The notes under the pieces: generated by a model | Databases searched by the model: none | Seen by the model: only the letters and a program-made list of their open reading frames with translations | What the model was told of the DNA's origin: nothing | Part shown: positions 8,145 through 15,924 of the stretch, piece after piece | How the letters are laid out: every line of letters starts with the position of its first letter | How positions within the stretch are numbered: the first letter of the stretch is position 1 | Program-made: the position numbers and the translations under genes | Assembly: GCA_964538885.1 (NCBI GenBank) | Contig: CAZIHR010000108.1 | Span: 1-33,451, forward strand | Direction: 5' to 3' | Origin: JAPOPJ01 sp964538885 | GTDB taxonomy: Archaea; Thermoproteota; Nitrososphaeria; Nitrososphaerales; Nitrosopumilaceae | Length of the DNA: 33,451 nucleotides

Positions 8145-9911
8145 TCAACTAGAATATGGTTGTAGAAATACACGTTTTTTGACATCTACAATTCCACTAG
8201 ACAGTATGCGCACAGACGGTAATGCCAGAAATGGCAAAAAAAGCGGAATTAGGTGAGGTCGAGAGAATTTGCAGCCAGAGTCAACAAGACACGAGCTGAT
8301 ATGCTCAAAGTTAGAAAGTGTCTTTTCAAACGAATCAGTGGAGATAATCCCGGCAACTGGTAATGGGAGTGATGCTAGAATTTTACCGTCCTTGACAACA
8401 GACATGCCACCCCGGTTTTTGATAAGATGATTTGCAGCAACTGCCATATCAGAATCACTTGTGCCTATAACTATCAGATCATTTTCATGTAGACTCCACG
8501 TTGATGCAAATGCACCAATATCAGCACCAAAGTTCTCCAAGAACCCGATGGAGTGATTTCTGGTGCCATGTACACGATCAAAGGCGGCTACCTTCCACAG
8601 GTCCAAATCATGAGAAGCGGCAACCATACCATCGCATACTGGTAGTTGGCGAGCTCCAAGCTGCGTAACAATTTCTGTAAGTAATAGGATTGTGTTTGCA
8701 GTAACAGTATTTTGTTTTGCAGTCACTACAAAGTCTTTTGAGTGAAGCATGTTCAGTTTAATGGTATCTTTAATCCAGGAAGAGACGCGTTTTTTCCTGA
8801 TTGGTATTACAAGTTTTCCGTTTGACACTACCAGTTTGCCGCCCACAAACACCAAAGTAGGTTTGACATGTTTGAGATCATCAAAAATTACCATGTCGGC
8901 CAACTTTCCAGGTGCAATTCCACCAAGATCTTTTCCCATGTTGTAATAATCAAAACAGTTCTTGGATGCGGCAGTAATTGCATCAACTGGCTTCATACCT
9001 AGCTTGATGGATTCCCTGATACAGTGGTCCATGTGACCGTACCTGACAAGATCTGTTGGATCAAGTCCATCAGAACAAAACATCAGCCTGTCCATATACG
9101 TTCCATTAGACAATACACGCGGAATGATCTCTTTGAGATCACGTCTAATGGAACCCTCCCTCATCATAATCCACATTCCCAATCGTAATCGCTCTAACAC
9201 CTGATCAAAGTTTATTGGCTCGTGGCAGGACAATATTCCAGACGAAACATATGCGTTGAGTTTCCTATCACTAGCACCTGCTGTGTGTCCGTTGATGATG
9301 CAGTCATCATCCAACATTGTTGACAATACTTTCATCGTGTGTGGATCCCGTAATGTCACCTTGGTCCACGAAAAGACCTCCCCCAATCCCAATACATGTG
9401 GATGTCGTAGTGCAGATTTTTCTTGTGCCAAACTAAGTGTTTTGCCAGTGCTGAATTTCACATCCACTGGAAGCCCACCGGGAATCACATGAAAGATCCT
9501 TATTGGCAGGCCCTCGCCCAACCTCACAAATTCCTTGAACCCCCTGTATCCTGTGACGCTGACCATATCTACTGGGTCTGAGAAGAGAGATGTGACACCA
9601 CAAAGCAATGATTTTTTTGCCAGTTCAGATGGAAGTACAAACTGGTCAATATGCACATGAGGATCAGCAAAACCAGGACAGACAAATTTCTCTTTAATGT
9701 CTACAAGTGTGGTCTTGGGCCCCACAGTATGTCGGGCATCAGGGCCAACATAGGCGATCCTATCACGCAATATGGAGATCTGCGTCTTTGGAATTATTTC
9801 TCCAGTATACACAGATAATAATGAACAGTTCTTCAGCACCAGATCCGCTTTCTTGTCACCCATTGCTACAGAATTCAGCAAAGTAATCATATTTGCAAGA
9901 CTTGTAGTCAC
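8145..9911 (-). CDS. ade: Adenine deaminase
   Basis: This 588-residue amidohydrolase of the AdeC type deaminates adenine to hypoxanthine for purine salvage. Metal ligands can be placed at His85 and His87 (DPHVH), Glu178 (LGEVFSW), His209 (NGHTAG), His230 (SCHEP) and Asp281 (CSDGLDPTD). The N-terminal small beta domain (residues 20-75) and the long C-terminal domain typical of AdeC are both present. The C-terminal extension after about residue 545, with hydrophobic LIPLFLPFLALP, is the usual AdeC ending. GTG 9911 is chosen because a TATA-like element lies about 26 bp upstream, implying a leaderless message. ATG 9890 is an alternative. It is divergent from the ribosomal pair. Confidence 0.93.
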   Translation of the reverse strand: MTTSLANMITLLNSVAMGDKKADLVLKNCSLLSVYTGEIIPKTQISILRDRIAYVGPDARHTVGPKTTLVDIKEKFVCPGFADPHVHIDQFVLPSELAKKSLLCGVTSLFSDPVDMVSVTGYRGFKEFVRLGEGLPIRIFHVIPGGLPVDVKFSTGKTLSLAQEKSALRHPHVLGLGEVFSWTKVTLRDPHTMKVLSTMLDDDCIINGHTAGASDRKLNAYVSSGILSCHEPINFDQVLERLRLGMWIMMREGSIRRDLKEIIPRVLSNGTYMDRLMFCSDGLDPTDLVRYGHMDHCIRESIKLGMKPVDAITAASKNCFDYYNMGKDLGGIAPGKLADMVIFDDLKHVKPTLVFVGGKLVVSNGKLVIPIRKKRVSSWIKDTIKLNMLHSKDFVVTAKQNTVTANTILLLTEIVTQLGARQLPVCDGMVAASHDLDLWKVAAFDRVHGTRNHSIGFLENFGADIGAFASTWSLHENDLIVIGTSDSDMAVAANHLIKNRGGMSVVKDGKILASLPLPVAGIISTDSFEKTLSNFEHISSCLVDSGCKFSRPHLIPLFLPFLALPSVRILSSGIVDVKKRVFLQPYSS

Positions 9912-9932
9912 AATTTCAAGTTCGAGTTTGTG

Positions 9933-9943
9933 TCTATTATAGA
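9933..9943 (-). promoter_or_regulatory. TATA-like element for ade
   Basis: The minus strand reads TCTATAATAGA here, centred about 26-27 bp upstream of GTG 9911. That is the spacing expected of a leaderless archaeal transcript. Confidence 0.5.
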
Positions 9944-9969
9944 TTCAACTTCAAAAATATAACCAATGC

Positions 9970-9977
9970 TTAAATTA
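9970..9977 (+). promoter_or_regulatory. TATA-like element for rpl44e
   Basis: TTAAATTA is centred about 26 bp upstream of ATG 10000, which predicts a leaderless transcript for the L44e-S27e pair. It and the divergent ade box share an 88-bp intergenic space. Confidence 0.5.
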
Positions 9978-9999
9978 CTGGACTATTGGCTTTTTTGAT

Positions 10000-10281
10000 A
10001 TGAACATACCCAAAACCATCCGGAAGTACTGTGCAAAATGCAAGACGCACACAGAACAAAAGATATCAATTTACAAAGCAGGTAAGAGACGAGGTTCGGC
10101 AAGGGGTGAAAGAAGACATGCTGAACGCAAACATGGGTATGGAGGACAAAAATTCCCAAAGCTTGCCAAGCCAGCAAAGGTAACAAAAAAGGTAACACCC
10201 ATCATGACATGTTCAGTATGCAAGAAAAAATACAACAAGCCCGGAATTCGAATAAAAAAGTTTGAGTTGATAGCAGCATGA
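10000..10281 (+). CDS. rpl44e: 50S ribosomal protein L44e
   Basis: This 93-residue basic protein is a large-subunit component found only in archaea and eukaryotes (eL42 in the universal naming). The visible features are the first zinc-ribbon pair CAKC (residues 11-14), the conserved YKAGKRRGSARGERRHAERK stretch, GYGGQKFPKLAKPAK, and the second pair CSVC near residues 71-74. The length is normal for the family. It is predicted to be leaderless at ATG 10000, and its stop overlaps the start of rps27e (ATGA), the usual archaeal pairing of these two genes. Confidence 0.97.
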   Translation: MNIPKTIRKYCAKCKTHTEQKISIYKAGKRRGSARGERRHAERKHGYGGQKFPKLAKPAKVTKKVTPIMTCSVCKKKYNKPGIRIKKFELIAA

Positions 10282-10475
10282 AAAAAGATCACATTGAGAT
10301 TCCAAGGCCATCAAGCAAATTCCAAAATGTCATATGTGGTGAATGTAATGAAATACAAATTGTTTATTCCCATGCATCAACCATAGTCACATGCAATTCG
10401 TGTGGAAATGCAATTGCAGAACCTACTGGATCCAAGGCAGAAATAAACGGAAAGATCTCAGGAAGCGCCGAGTAG
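10278..10475 (+). CDS. rps27e: 30S ribosomal protein S27e
   Basis: This 65-residue zinc-ribbon protein of the small subunit has pairs CGEC (residues 21-24) and CNSCGN (residues 39-44), spaced as in archaeal S27e. A start by ATGA overlap with rpl44e indicates translational coupling. The last 18 bases overlap the 3' end of cobY on the opposite strand, so the two transcripts converge with shared coding sequence. Confidence 0.96.
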   Translation: MKKDHIEIPRPSSKFQNVICGECNEIQIVYSHASTIVTCNSCGNAIAEPTGSKAEINGKISGSAE

Positions 10476-11042
10476 CTCATAATCCTGAGATGTGTTCAAG
10501 TTAAACGCAATCCGCTTATCATCCACTACAATATAGCTCTCATCAACCCTGCCAAGTTTGTCAATTCTCGAAGAGTCAACCAGAGAGATTCCAGTGTAAT
10601 AGTGTCTCATGCCTTCATATACAACACCAAATTCAGATGAAAGATTCAAAGAATCAAGAAACTGGCTTGTCACAAGCACCGATCTCCACAGTACTGTAGG
10701 GGTATAGTGTCGTACAAGCTGTCTCACAATTGCTTCATCAAGTAGTGGTAGATCAGCAGGTGTAACAAGTACGGGACCGCTAACTGACTGTAAGGCAACA
10801 TTAAGATCCTCTGCATAATTATTGCCCAGAGTTTGTATGGTGGGATAATTTTTTTCAGTGACAAGCCTGCTTGTCTGAGGAGAGTTGGGACTTGTAACTA
10901 CAAAAATTGTTGAAAAACATCCAGAATAAACTAAAGCATCAAGCACATGAAAGATGATCGGTTTTTTATATTGAAGTAATAGTTTCTCTTGATTTTTTCC
11001 CATCCGACTCCCCTTGCCGCCTGCCATAACTATTCCAATCAT
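10458..11042 (-). CDS. cobY: Adenosylcobinamide-phosphate guanylyltransferase, CobY type
   Basis: This 194-residue nucleotidyltransferase begins with IVMAGGKGSRMG, the GTP-binding signature, followed by the conserved lysine of the EKLLLQY region and the metal-binding VTPADLPLL. Archaeal CobY transfers GMP to adenosylcobinamide phosphate and replaces the bacterial bifunctional CobU. It is the last gene of the cobalamin operon, its start overlaps cobS by 4 bases, and its end overlaps convergent rps27e by 18 bases. Without the operon context the sequence could equally be a MobA-like transferase; the cob neighbours decide the call. Confidence 0.9.
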   Translation of the reverse strand: MIGIVMAGGKGSRMGKNQEKLLLQYKKPIIFHVLDALVYSGCFSTIFVVTSPNSPQTSRLVTEKNYPTIQTLGNNYAEDLNVALQSVSGPVLVTPADLPLLDEAIVRQLVRHYTPTVLWRSVLVTSQFLDSLNLSSEFGVVYEGMRHYYTGISLVDSSRIDKLGRVDESYIVVDDKRIAFNLNTSQDYELLGAS

Positions 11043-11764
11043 ATCACAACAAAGGCCATAACAGATGTCAAACGTACAAGTTCATTTGCAGTACCCAACA
11101 CGTCGCCGGTGATGCCGCCAAAACTGCGTGCAGATATCGTCGCAAGAAACATAGTTGCCACAATACCTATTCCAAATATTACAAGTCCTGTGGTACCTCC
11201 CAGCACAACAAGTGGCACTAGTGTCATCAAACTGGCAAGAAATAGTTTCCTGCGGCTTTTCATAATGCCCACAAACGGGTAGCTAGAACTTGATGAAATA
11301 GATCTCGAAATGCCAGCCATAAAGACCATTGAAAATTTTGCCATAATCTCTCCAAACAGAATTGCCAGAAATAGATCATATTCATTTGACATGGAAAATG
11401 CAATTATTAATCCTACCAGATACAATACTATAGCAACAATACCTGCAGAACCGGTAGAGAGATCCTTCATTGCTGCACGCTTTTTCTCCCTAGAGCCCCG
11501 TGTCATCAAACCATCTGCAAAGTCGGACAGACCATCAGTGTGATGTATACCCGTAATTATTGCAAGTGATGCAACTACAATCAAGCTTGTTATTAGCGGA
11601 TCCAAAAATATGGACAAGCCAAATCCAATAGAGCCAACAAGCAAACCCAGTACTATTCCGACCAAAGGAAAAAGGTACATGTATCTTGCAACAATTTTCA
11701 GATCAGTACTTGGCATGGGCAGTATGGTCAGAAATGAAAAAACAGAACTGATTTCCCTAAACAT
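11039..11764 (-). CDS. cobS: Cobalamin synthase (adenosylcobinamide-GDP ribazoletransferase)
   Basis: This 241-residue integral membrane protein has roughly six or seven hydrophobic segments. The conserved acidic loop HHTDGLSDFADGLM lies near residues 76-89, and the FSFLTILPMP N-terminus is typical. CobS joins adenosyl-GDP-cobinamide to alpha-ribazole (or its phosphate), closing the lower nucleotide loop at the membrane. It overlaps cbiB by 8 bases upstream and cobY by 4 bases downstream. Confidence 0.94.
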   Translation of the reverse strand: MFREISSVFSFLTILPMPSTDLKIVARYMYLFPLVGIVLGLLVGSIGFGLSIFLDPLITSLIVVASLAIITGIHHTDGLSDFADGLMTRGSREKKRAAMKDLSTGSAGIVAIVLYLVGLIIAFSMSNEYDLFLAILFGEIMAKFSMVFMAGISRSISSSSSYPFVGIMKSRRKLFLASLMTLVPLVVLGGTTGLVIFGIGIVATMFLATISARSFGGITGDVLGTANELVRLTSVMAFVVI

Positions 11765-12722
11765 GAATCCACCATCCCAGATAATACATAATGATCACCA
11801 CAGGAATTGTGACTATCACTCCAAATAGAATGGAGGTCACCTTCATTAGTGATATTGCAGACAGTACGTGTTCTTTTGAAAAGCTTACCGTGCCATCTCC
11901 AATGGAGTAGTGATCAATCTTTTCCAGCTTTGTCTCTAGTGCACCAGCCATTGCAGCCATCGGATATCCAGCATTAGGACTCTGAGTATTTCTACAATCA
12001 CGAATCAATATCTGATATGATTTCTTCCAGTTGTTTCTTAGAATCATTGAGCTGAGGATCATTATCATGCCAGTAAGTCGTGACGGAATATAATTTAGTA
12101 CACGATCACATGTAGCTGCAAACCATCCAATGTTTTTGAAGATATTATTATTATATCCCACCATAGAGTCAGCCGTATTTACAATACGATATACAAACGC
12201 GCCAAAAATTCCAAAAAACCCAAAGTAGAACAGTGGCCCAGTTATACCATCTACAGTATTTTCACCGATAGACTCTACAACTCCAGAATAGATGTGATCT
12301 TGGTTCAATCCACTAGTGTCGCGTTTGACAATCATAGATAGATGTTCTCTGGCAGAAAAAATGTCGCCGGTCTCCACTGCTGCAACTACAGCAAGCGCGT
12401 GTCTTTCCATTCCTCGTATAGCTAAGGTTGTCTTGAGCAGTATTCCTACAATAAAGGCCGATAGTACCACAGAGACAATACCAAGAGGCATCAGGCCAAA
12501 TGTCATCTCCAACAAAAATAACAATGAGATTACAATTATTACAGGCAGCATTATTACATACATCCCTGCAAATTTTTCAAATGTCGGAGAACCTCTTGTA
12601 GTTGGGACTAACTTTGCAATCAGTGCGCCTAACCAAGCAGTGGGATGAAGCTTGTTTTTGGGATCACCAAAGGTAAGATCAAGCAAAAATGCAGTACATA
12701 TGGCAACCAAAAACTCGATCAT
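11757..12722 (-). CDS. cbiB: Adenosylcobinamide-phosphate synthase, CbiB/CobD type
   Basis: This 321-residue membrane protein contains the family motifs LLDLTFGDPKNKLHPTAWLG at the N-terminus, YSGVVESIGENTVDGITGP and FVYRIVNTADSMVGY, and RDCRNTQSPNAGYPMAAMAG toward the C-terminus. It attaches the aminopropanol (phosphate) arm to adenosylcobyric acid. The start overlaps the cobQ stop (ATGA), placing it directly after the gene that makes its substrate. There are four to five membrane segments by eye. Confidence 0.95.
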   Translation of the reverse strand: MIEFLVAICTAFLLDLTFGDPKNKLHPTAWLGALIAKLVPTTRGSPTFEKFAGMYVIMLPVIIVISLLFLLEMTFGLMPLGIVSVVLSAFIVGILLKTTLAIRGMERHALAVVAAVETGDIFSAREHLSMIVKRDTSGLNQDHIYSGVVESIGENTVDGITGPLFYFGFFGIFGAFVYRIVNTADSMVGYNNNIFKNIGWFAATCDRVLNYIPSRLTGMIMILSSMILRNNWKKSYQILIRDCRNTQSPNAGYPMAAMAGALETKLEKIDHYSIGDGTVSFSKEHVLSAISLMKVTSILFGVIVTIPVVIIMYYLGWWIHV

Positions 12723-13558
12723 TTTATCAATTTGATAATTTCCTTGATATTCAAGTTTTTTTCTACTAGGCTGGCAATCTTATCTATTTCCTTATCAAGT
12801 TGGCGGATGGTTTTTGTATTCCACGTAAATGGTTCTGCACGCGCATCAAGAGAATCTTCTTCAGGTAGAGTAATGGTTGTCATAGGAATGGTTCCAAGGA
12901 CCGGCTTTTTGGTGATTGCCTCAAGTTTCTTAAATCCAGATTTCAGTATGGCAACATCGCCACGGAACTTGTTTATGACTAAACCCTTGACCAATTTACG
13001 ATACTTTTTGTCCAGCAAAGACAGTGTACCCACAATACTTGCAAAGGATCCACCTCTATCTATATCAGAGATCAATAGTACGGAGGAGCCCGTTTTATCT
13101 GCTAGTTGCATATTTGCAATATCATATTTTGCAAGATTAATTTCTGCTGGAGAACCAGCACCTTCAAGAATAATCAGGTCATATGATTTTTGTAGGTGCC
13201 TGAATGAATCCAAGGCAAGCTCTAGTCCCTTTACTTGAGCAAATTTTTTGTAATAGTCTGAAGCATGCATTTTTTTGAACCTTTTTCCGTGTAGAAAAAC
13301 AGTACTGTAGTAGTTACCAAGTGGTTTGAGGAGTATGGGATTTAGGTCAGGTGATATATCACAACGCGCCGCAACAGCTTGAATTGCCTGAGCGCGAGAA
13401 ATCTCAAAGTGAGGACCTTGGTAGGCAAAATTAGACATGTTTTGGGATTTGAATGGTGCTACCGAAAAACCGCGGTCAGAGAAAATCCTACACAGTGCGG
13501 CCACTAGGATAGTTTTGCCAGCACCAGAGGAAGTGCCCTGAACCATCAACGATTTCAT
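12719..13558 (-). CDS. cobQ: Cobyric acid synthase-like protein lacking the glutamine amidotransferase domain
   Basis: The 279 residues match the N-terminal ATP-binding (dethiobiotin-synthetase-like) domain of CobQ/CbiP: P-loop QGTSSGAGKT (7-16), PFKSQNMSN, ISRAQAIQA, NPILLKP, IILEGAGSPAEINL, and LISDIDRGGSFASIVGT. The family is normally about 480 residues, because a type 1 glutamine amidotransferase domain follows at roughly 250-450. Here, after PEEDSLDARAE the chain goes straight to an amphipathic end (LDKEIDKIASLVEKNLNIKE) and stops, overlapping cbiB by ATGA. The short end resembles the last helix of full-length CobQ, as if the middle had been removed in frame (inference). Amidation would then need ammonia or a separate glutaminase. 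Confidence 0.87.
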   Translation of the reverse strand: MKSLMVQGTSSGAGKTILVAALCRIFSDRGFSVAPFKSQNMSNFAYQGPHFEISRAQAIQAVAARCDISPDLNPILLKPLGNYYSTVFLHGKRFKKMHASDYYKKFAQVKGLELALDSFRHLQKSYDLIILEGAGSPAEINLAKYDIANMQLADKTGSSVLLISDIDRGGSFASIVGTLSLLDKKYRKLVKGLVINKFRGDVAILKSGFKKLEAITKKPVLGTIPMTTITLPEEDSLDARAEPFTWNTKTIRQLDKEIDKIASLVEKNLNIKEIIKLIK

Positions 13559-14628
13559 ATGGATTCGAACGCCTCTACTAGTTTTTTATTTTCCTTTCGT
13601 GTTTTTATAGCCACTCGAATAAAATGACGGCCCAGGCCGCGGAATGACTTGCAGTCTCGTACAAGGATGTTTTTTTTGAGTAGGTTTTTCTGTAGTATTG
13701 TTGAGTCCATATTTGTCTTGATCAAAAAAAAGTTGGTTGCAGTATCATGGCACTGAATACCATTGATCTTTGACAGCTGCCGTGTCAGAAATTTTTTCTC
13801 AGAGGCAATTATTCTTCGTGCCTTGTCAAGGTATGTTGGATCGGAAAGAGATACCAAAGCTGCTTTTTGTGCAATTCCGGATACATTCCAAGGTATCTTG
13901 ATTTTACTCAGAATTGAAATCAGCGAGCTGGAGCCAATACAGTACCCAAGACGCACACCAGCAAGTGCAAATGACTTTGTAAAGGAACGCAAAATTGCAA
14001 TGTTGTTATATTTCTTGACAAGATGTACGACTGATTCGTCACGTCCCGGTACCAACTCAATGAAACATTCATCAACAAATACCAACGTGTTGTTTTGCTG
14101 CGCCTTTTTTATCACTTTTAAGAGATTTTTTCGAGATATGATGGTGCCAGTTGGATTGTTGGGGTTGCAGATAAAGGTGCAACCGTTTTTGGGCATAATG
14201 GAAAGAAATGCTTCAAAGTCATTTTCCAGACACATAGTCTTAAAAAAAGACGGTGCAGCACCTACAAGTCTTGATGCTGCCTCATATTCTCCAAATGTAG
14301 GAATGGGGATCAGTACAGGGGTGTGTTGTGATAAAAATGCGTTACAAAAATTGTAGATTATCTCTGTTGCGCCATTACCTATTACAATTTGAGATGAAGG
14401 CACACCTGTATATGTCCCAATAGCGTCTCGTAATAAAGCGGATTCTGGATCCGGATATATCGTAAAGAGTTCCATGTTTTGTTGTATTGCCTTTCCAACC
14501 CCAGGTACAATACTGGCAGGACTGATATTTGAGCTGAAATCAAGTATGTCAGAAGTAATGCCAGGTATTGAGAATGGTCCTCCATGTACCACCTTACTAT
14601 ACCTAGAGATGTACGGATTAGGTTTCAC
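13555..14628 (-). CDS. cobD: PLP-dependent L-threonine-O-3-phosphate decarboxylase-like (HisC-like) enzyme
   Basis: This fold-type I PLP protein of about 357 residues is related to histidinol-phosphate aminotransferase. The landmarks are IYPDPESALLRDAIG, VIGNGATEII, FICNPNNPTGTI, VFVDECFIEL, the PLP-lysine motif RSFTKSFALAGVRLGY, and a C-terminal RVAIKTRKEN arginine. As the first gene of the cobalamin operon it most likely makes (R)-1-amino-2-propanol phosphate, the linker that CbiB attaches. A true HisC role cannot be excluded. The frame extends to ATG 14640, but a TATA-like box at 14650-14657 sits about 26 bp before GTG 14628, which would be a leaderless start, so I use that. It overlaps cobQ by ATGA. 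Confidence 0.85.
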   Translation of the reverse strand: MKPNPYISRYSKVVHGGPFSIPGITSDILDFSSNISPASIVPGVGKAIQQNMELFTIYPDPESALLRDAIGTYTGVPSSQIVIGNGATEIIYNFCNAFLSQHTPVLIPIPTFGEYEAASRLVGAAPSFFKTMCLENDFEAFLSIMPKNGCTFICNPNNPTGTIISRKNLLKVIKKAQQNNTLVFVDECFIELVPGRDESVVHLVKKYNNIAILRSFTKSFALAGVRLGYCIGSSSLISILSKIKIPWNVSGIAQKAALVSLSDPTYLDKARRIIASEKKFLTRQLSKINGIQCHDTATNFFLIKTNMDSTILQKNLLKKNILVRDCKSFRGLGRHFIRVAIKTRKENKKLVEAFESI

Positions 14629-14649
14629 AACTAATAACATAAGGGGGCA

Positions 14650-14657
14650 ATATAGTA
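14650..14657 (-). promoter_or_regulatory. TATA-like element for the cobalamin operon
   Basis: The minus strand reads TACTATAT, centred about 26 bp before GTG 14628. It is the only promoter-like signal I see for the five overlapping cob genes. I saw no obvious cobalamin riboswitch core in 14641-14770. Confidence 0.45.
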
Positions 14658-14770
14658 TGTTTTGATCTAGATGTATCAGTAGATGGTAAGATTGATGACA
14701 TCCCGATGTCAGTAGTCACGGCTGCTGCATAATGTATACATGATTGATTTATCTGTCAATATTGCTGGTG

Positions 14771-15434
14771 TCAAATTCGGTGTTGTTCGGGGAGAGGCGG
14801 TAAATTTATTTCCAATTGTTGAATGGGTGATTTTGTGATTTCCTTAAATGTAGTTCCGGTTGCCCAAATTGTCAACAAGTCTTTGTTAGCCCATAGCCAG
14901 TATGCTAAAAAATAATTAAAAATCATATCTGAAGGAAGAAAAGACGCAAATCCCTGATTTGTGGTCACTGGGACACCAGCTATTGCAACAAATCCTATGC
15001 TTGCTCGTGAGGTCAGCAACACCGAACCTGTTGGAACAAGCTTTGCAGAGCTTTTTTGAAGTCCAAGTGATGTTATCTTCTCTCTGGAATCGGTAATCAC
15101 TTTGATCTGCTCTTTGGGGATTTCAGTTGGAGTTAACCATATTGTACTTCCACCAAAGTATTGTGGAATCTTTCTAGAGGGAGTTCCACCTCCGATTAAT
15201 TTACACACATTTTCAAGTGTTGTTCTAATCCACCCATCTGGAAGCCCGTTGTTTTTCCCCACAAGTAAGCTGGTGGGGACCCAGTTGTAATTAATCTTCC
15301 TTTTTTGTAGTTTTAGGATTAAAATGGAATCCATTAGTAATTTTACTACATATTTCATCAAGTTTTAGAACATAGCAATCTTCCGGAATATGCCCAATTT
15401 CAATTTGCGTGAATTTATTTTCTGTTTTCGTCAT
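14771..15434 (-). pseudogene. hsdS: Type I restriction enzyme specificity subunit (HsdS), truncated and frameshifted
   Basis: An intact-looking N-terminus starts at ATG 15434 (MTKTENKFTQIEIGHIPEDC and on to SKITNGFHFNP) and hits TAA at 15291-15293. The adjacent frame continues with a target-recognition domain: GLPDGWIRTTLENVCKLIGG, GTPSRKIPQYFGG, IWLTPTEIPKEQ, GSVLLTSRASIGF, VTTNQGFASF, and the end-of-domain signature NLPPLPEQHRI. It then stops at 14771, exactly where the conserved helical spacer would begin. So about half of a normal HsdS (about 400 residues) survives, with one frameshift. The subunit would normally give DNA specificity to an HsdM/HsdR complex; no hsdR is present and hsdM is a stub. 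It is not functional as HsdS, although the 196-codon segment could still be translated. Confidence 0.85.
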
Positions 15435-15504
15435 GTCCACCTAAAACCTCCATCCTTCTATCCTAAACATTTCTACAATGCCAATAGTTTCTATCCCGTA
15501 TTTC

Positions 15505-15924
15505 TCACACAAAAGGTATGTTGATCTTGTTGCCTCTTGCTTTTTCTTCTGTTATCACTACTATTTTCATGTTAGTTAGAGTTTTCTGGGATGCCATGGT
15601 TTTAGCCAGAGTTATGACAAATGCATCTGCATCATATCTTCTGTCCTCCCGTAACAAAGAGGAATATTCTTCTAATGTGTCTTTTAAAATTTTTATTTGT
15701 TCATAGGTGAGATCTAAAAATAATTTCTTGTGAACCTTTACCCATTCGGCTAACTTGTCGTCGCGAATTACTATCTCATCGAGTACCTCTCTTGGAGCAA
15801 CAACGCGGGTTTCTTTGATCAAGGCTTCCAGATGCTGCCAGATTGTAGGGTATACGTCCATTGGGTTGTGATGGTGCAGCTCGATTAGCGACGATGAGTC
15901 TATGACGTATATGTTGGATGTCAT
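15505..15924 (-). CDS. DUF4411 PIN-like protein (predicted toxin), C-terminus frameshifted
   Basis: The 139 residues begin with YVIDSSSLIELHHHN, the first acidic site of a PIN-like nuclease fold. They continue with PREVLDEI, LAEWVKVHKKLFL, a DADAFVITLAKTM acidic helix and IVVITEEKA. This matches DUF4411, a family that pairs with XRE-ImmA genes in predicted toxin-antitoxin modules. The start overlaps the upstream XRE-ImmA gene by ATGA. The frame stops at 15505, but the next frame continues with CEKYGIETIGIVEMF and RIEGWRF and ends at TAG 15441, six bases before the hsdS ATG. That is the normal DUF4411 ending. So a GTGTGT tract has probably lost two bases, removing about 22 residues. Whether the shortened protein is active is unknown. 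Confidence 0.82.
   Translation of the reverse strand: MTSNIYVIDSSSLIELHHHNPMDVYPTIWQHLEALIKETRVVAPREVLDEIVIRDDKLAEWVKVHKKLFLDLTYEQIKILKDTLEEYSSLLREDRRYDADAFVITLAKTMASQKTLTNMKIVVITEEKARGNKINIPFV

Noticed and set aside
12645..13238. Long plus-strand open frame of 197 codons opposite cobQ and cbiB
   Set aside because: It is a shadow of the minus-strand genes, which carry unmistakable cobalamin-enzyme motifs.
13763..14356. Long plus-strand open frame of 197 codons opposite the cobD-type gene
   Set aside because: It lies wholly inside the PLP-enzyme gene on the other strand and has no protein-like features.
14641..14770. Possible cobalamin riboswitch ahead of the cob operon
   Set aside because: The space is only about 130 bp, the TATA box sits next to the start codon implying almost no leader, and no B12-box-like core was seen.
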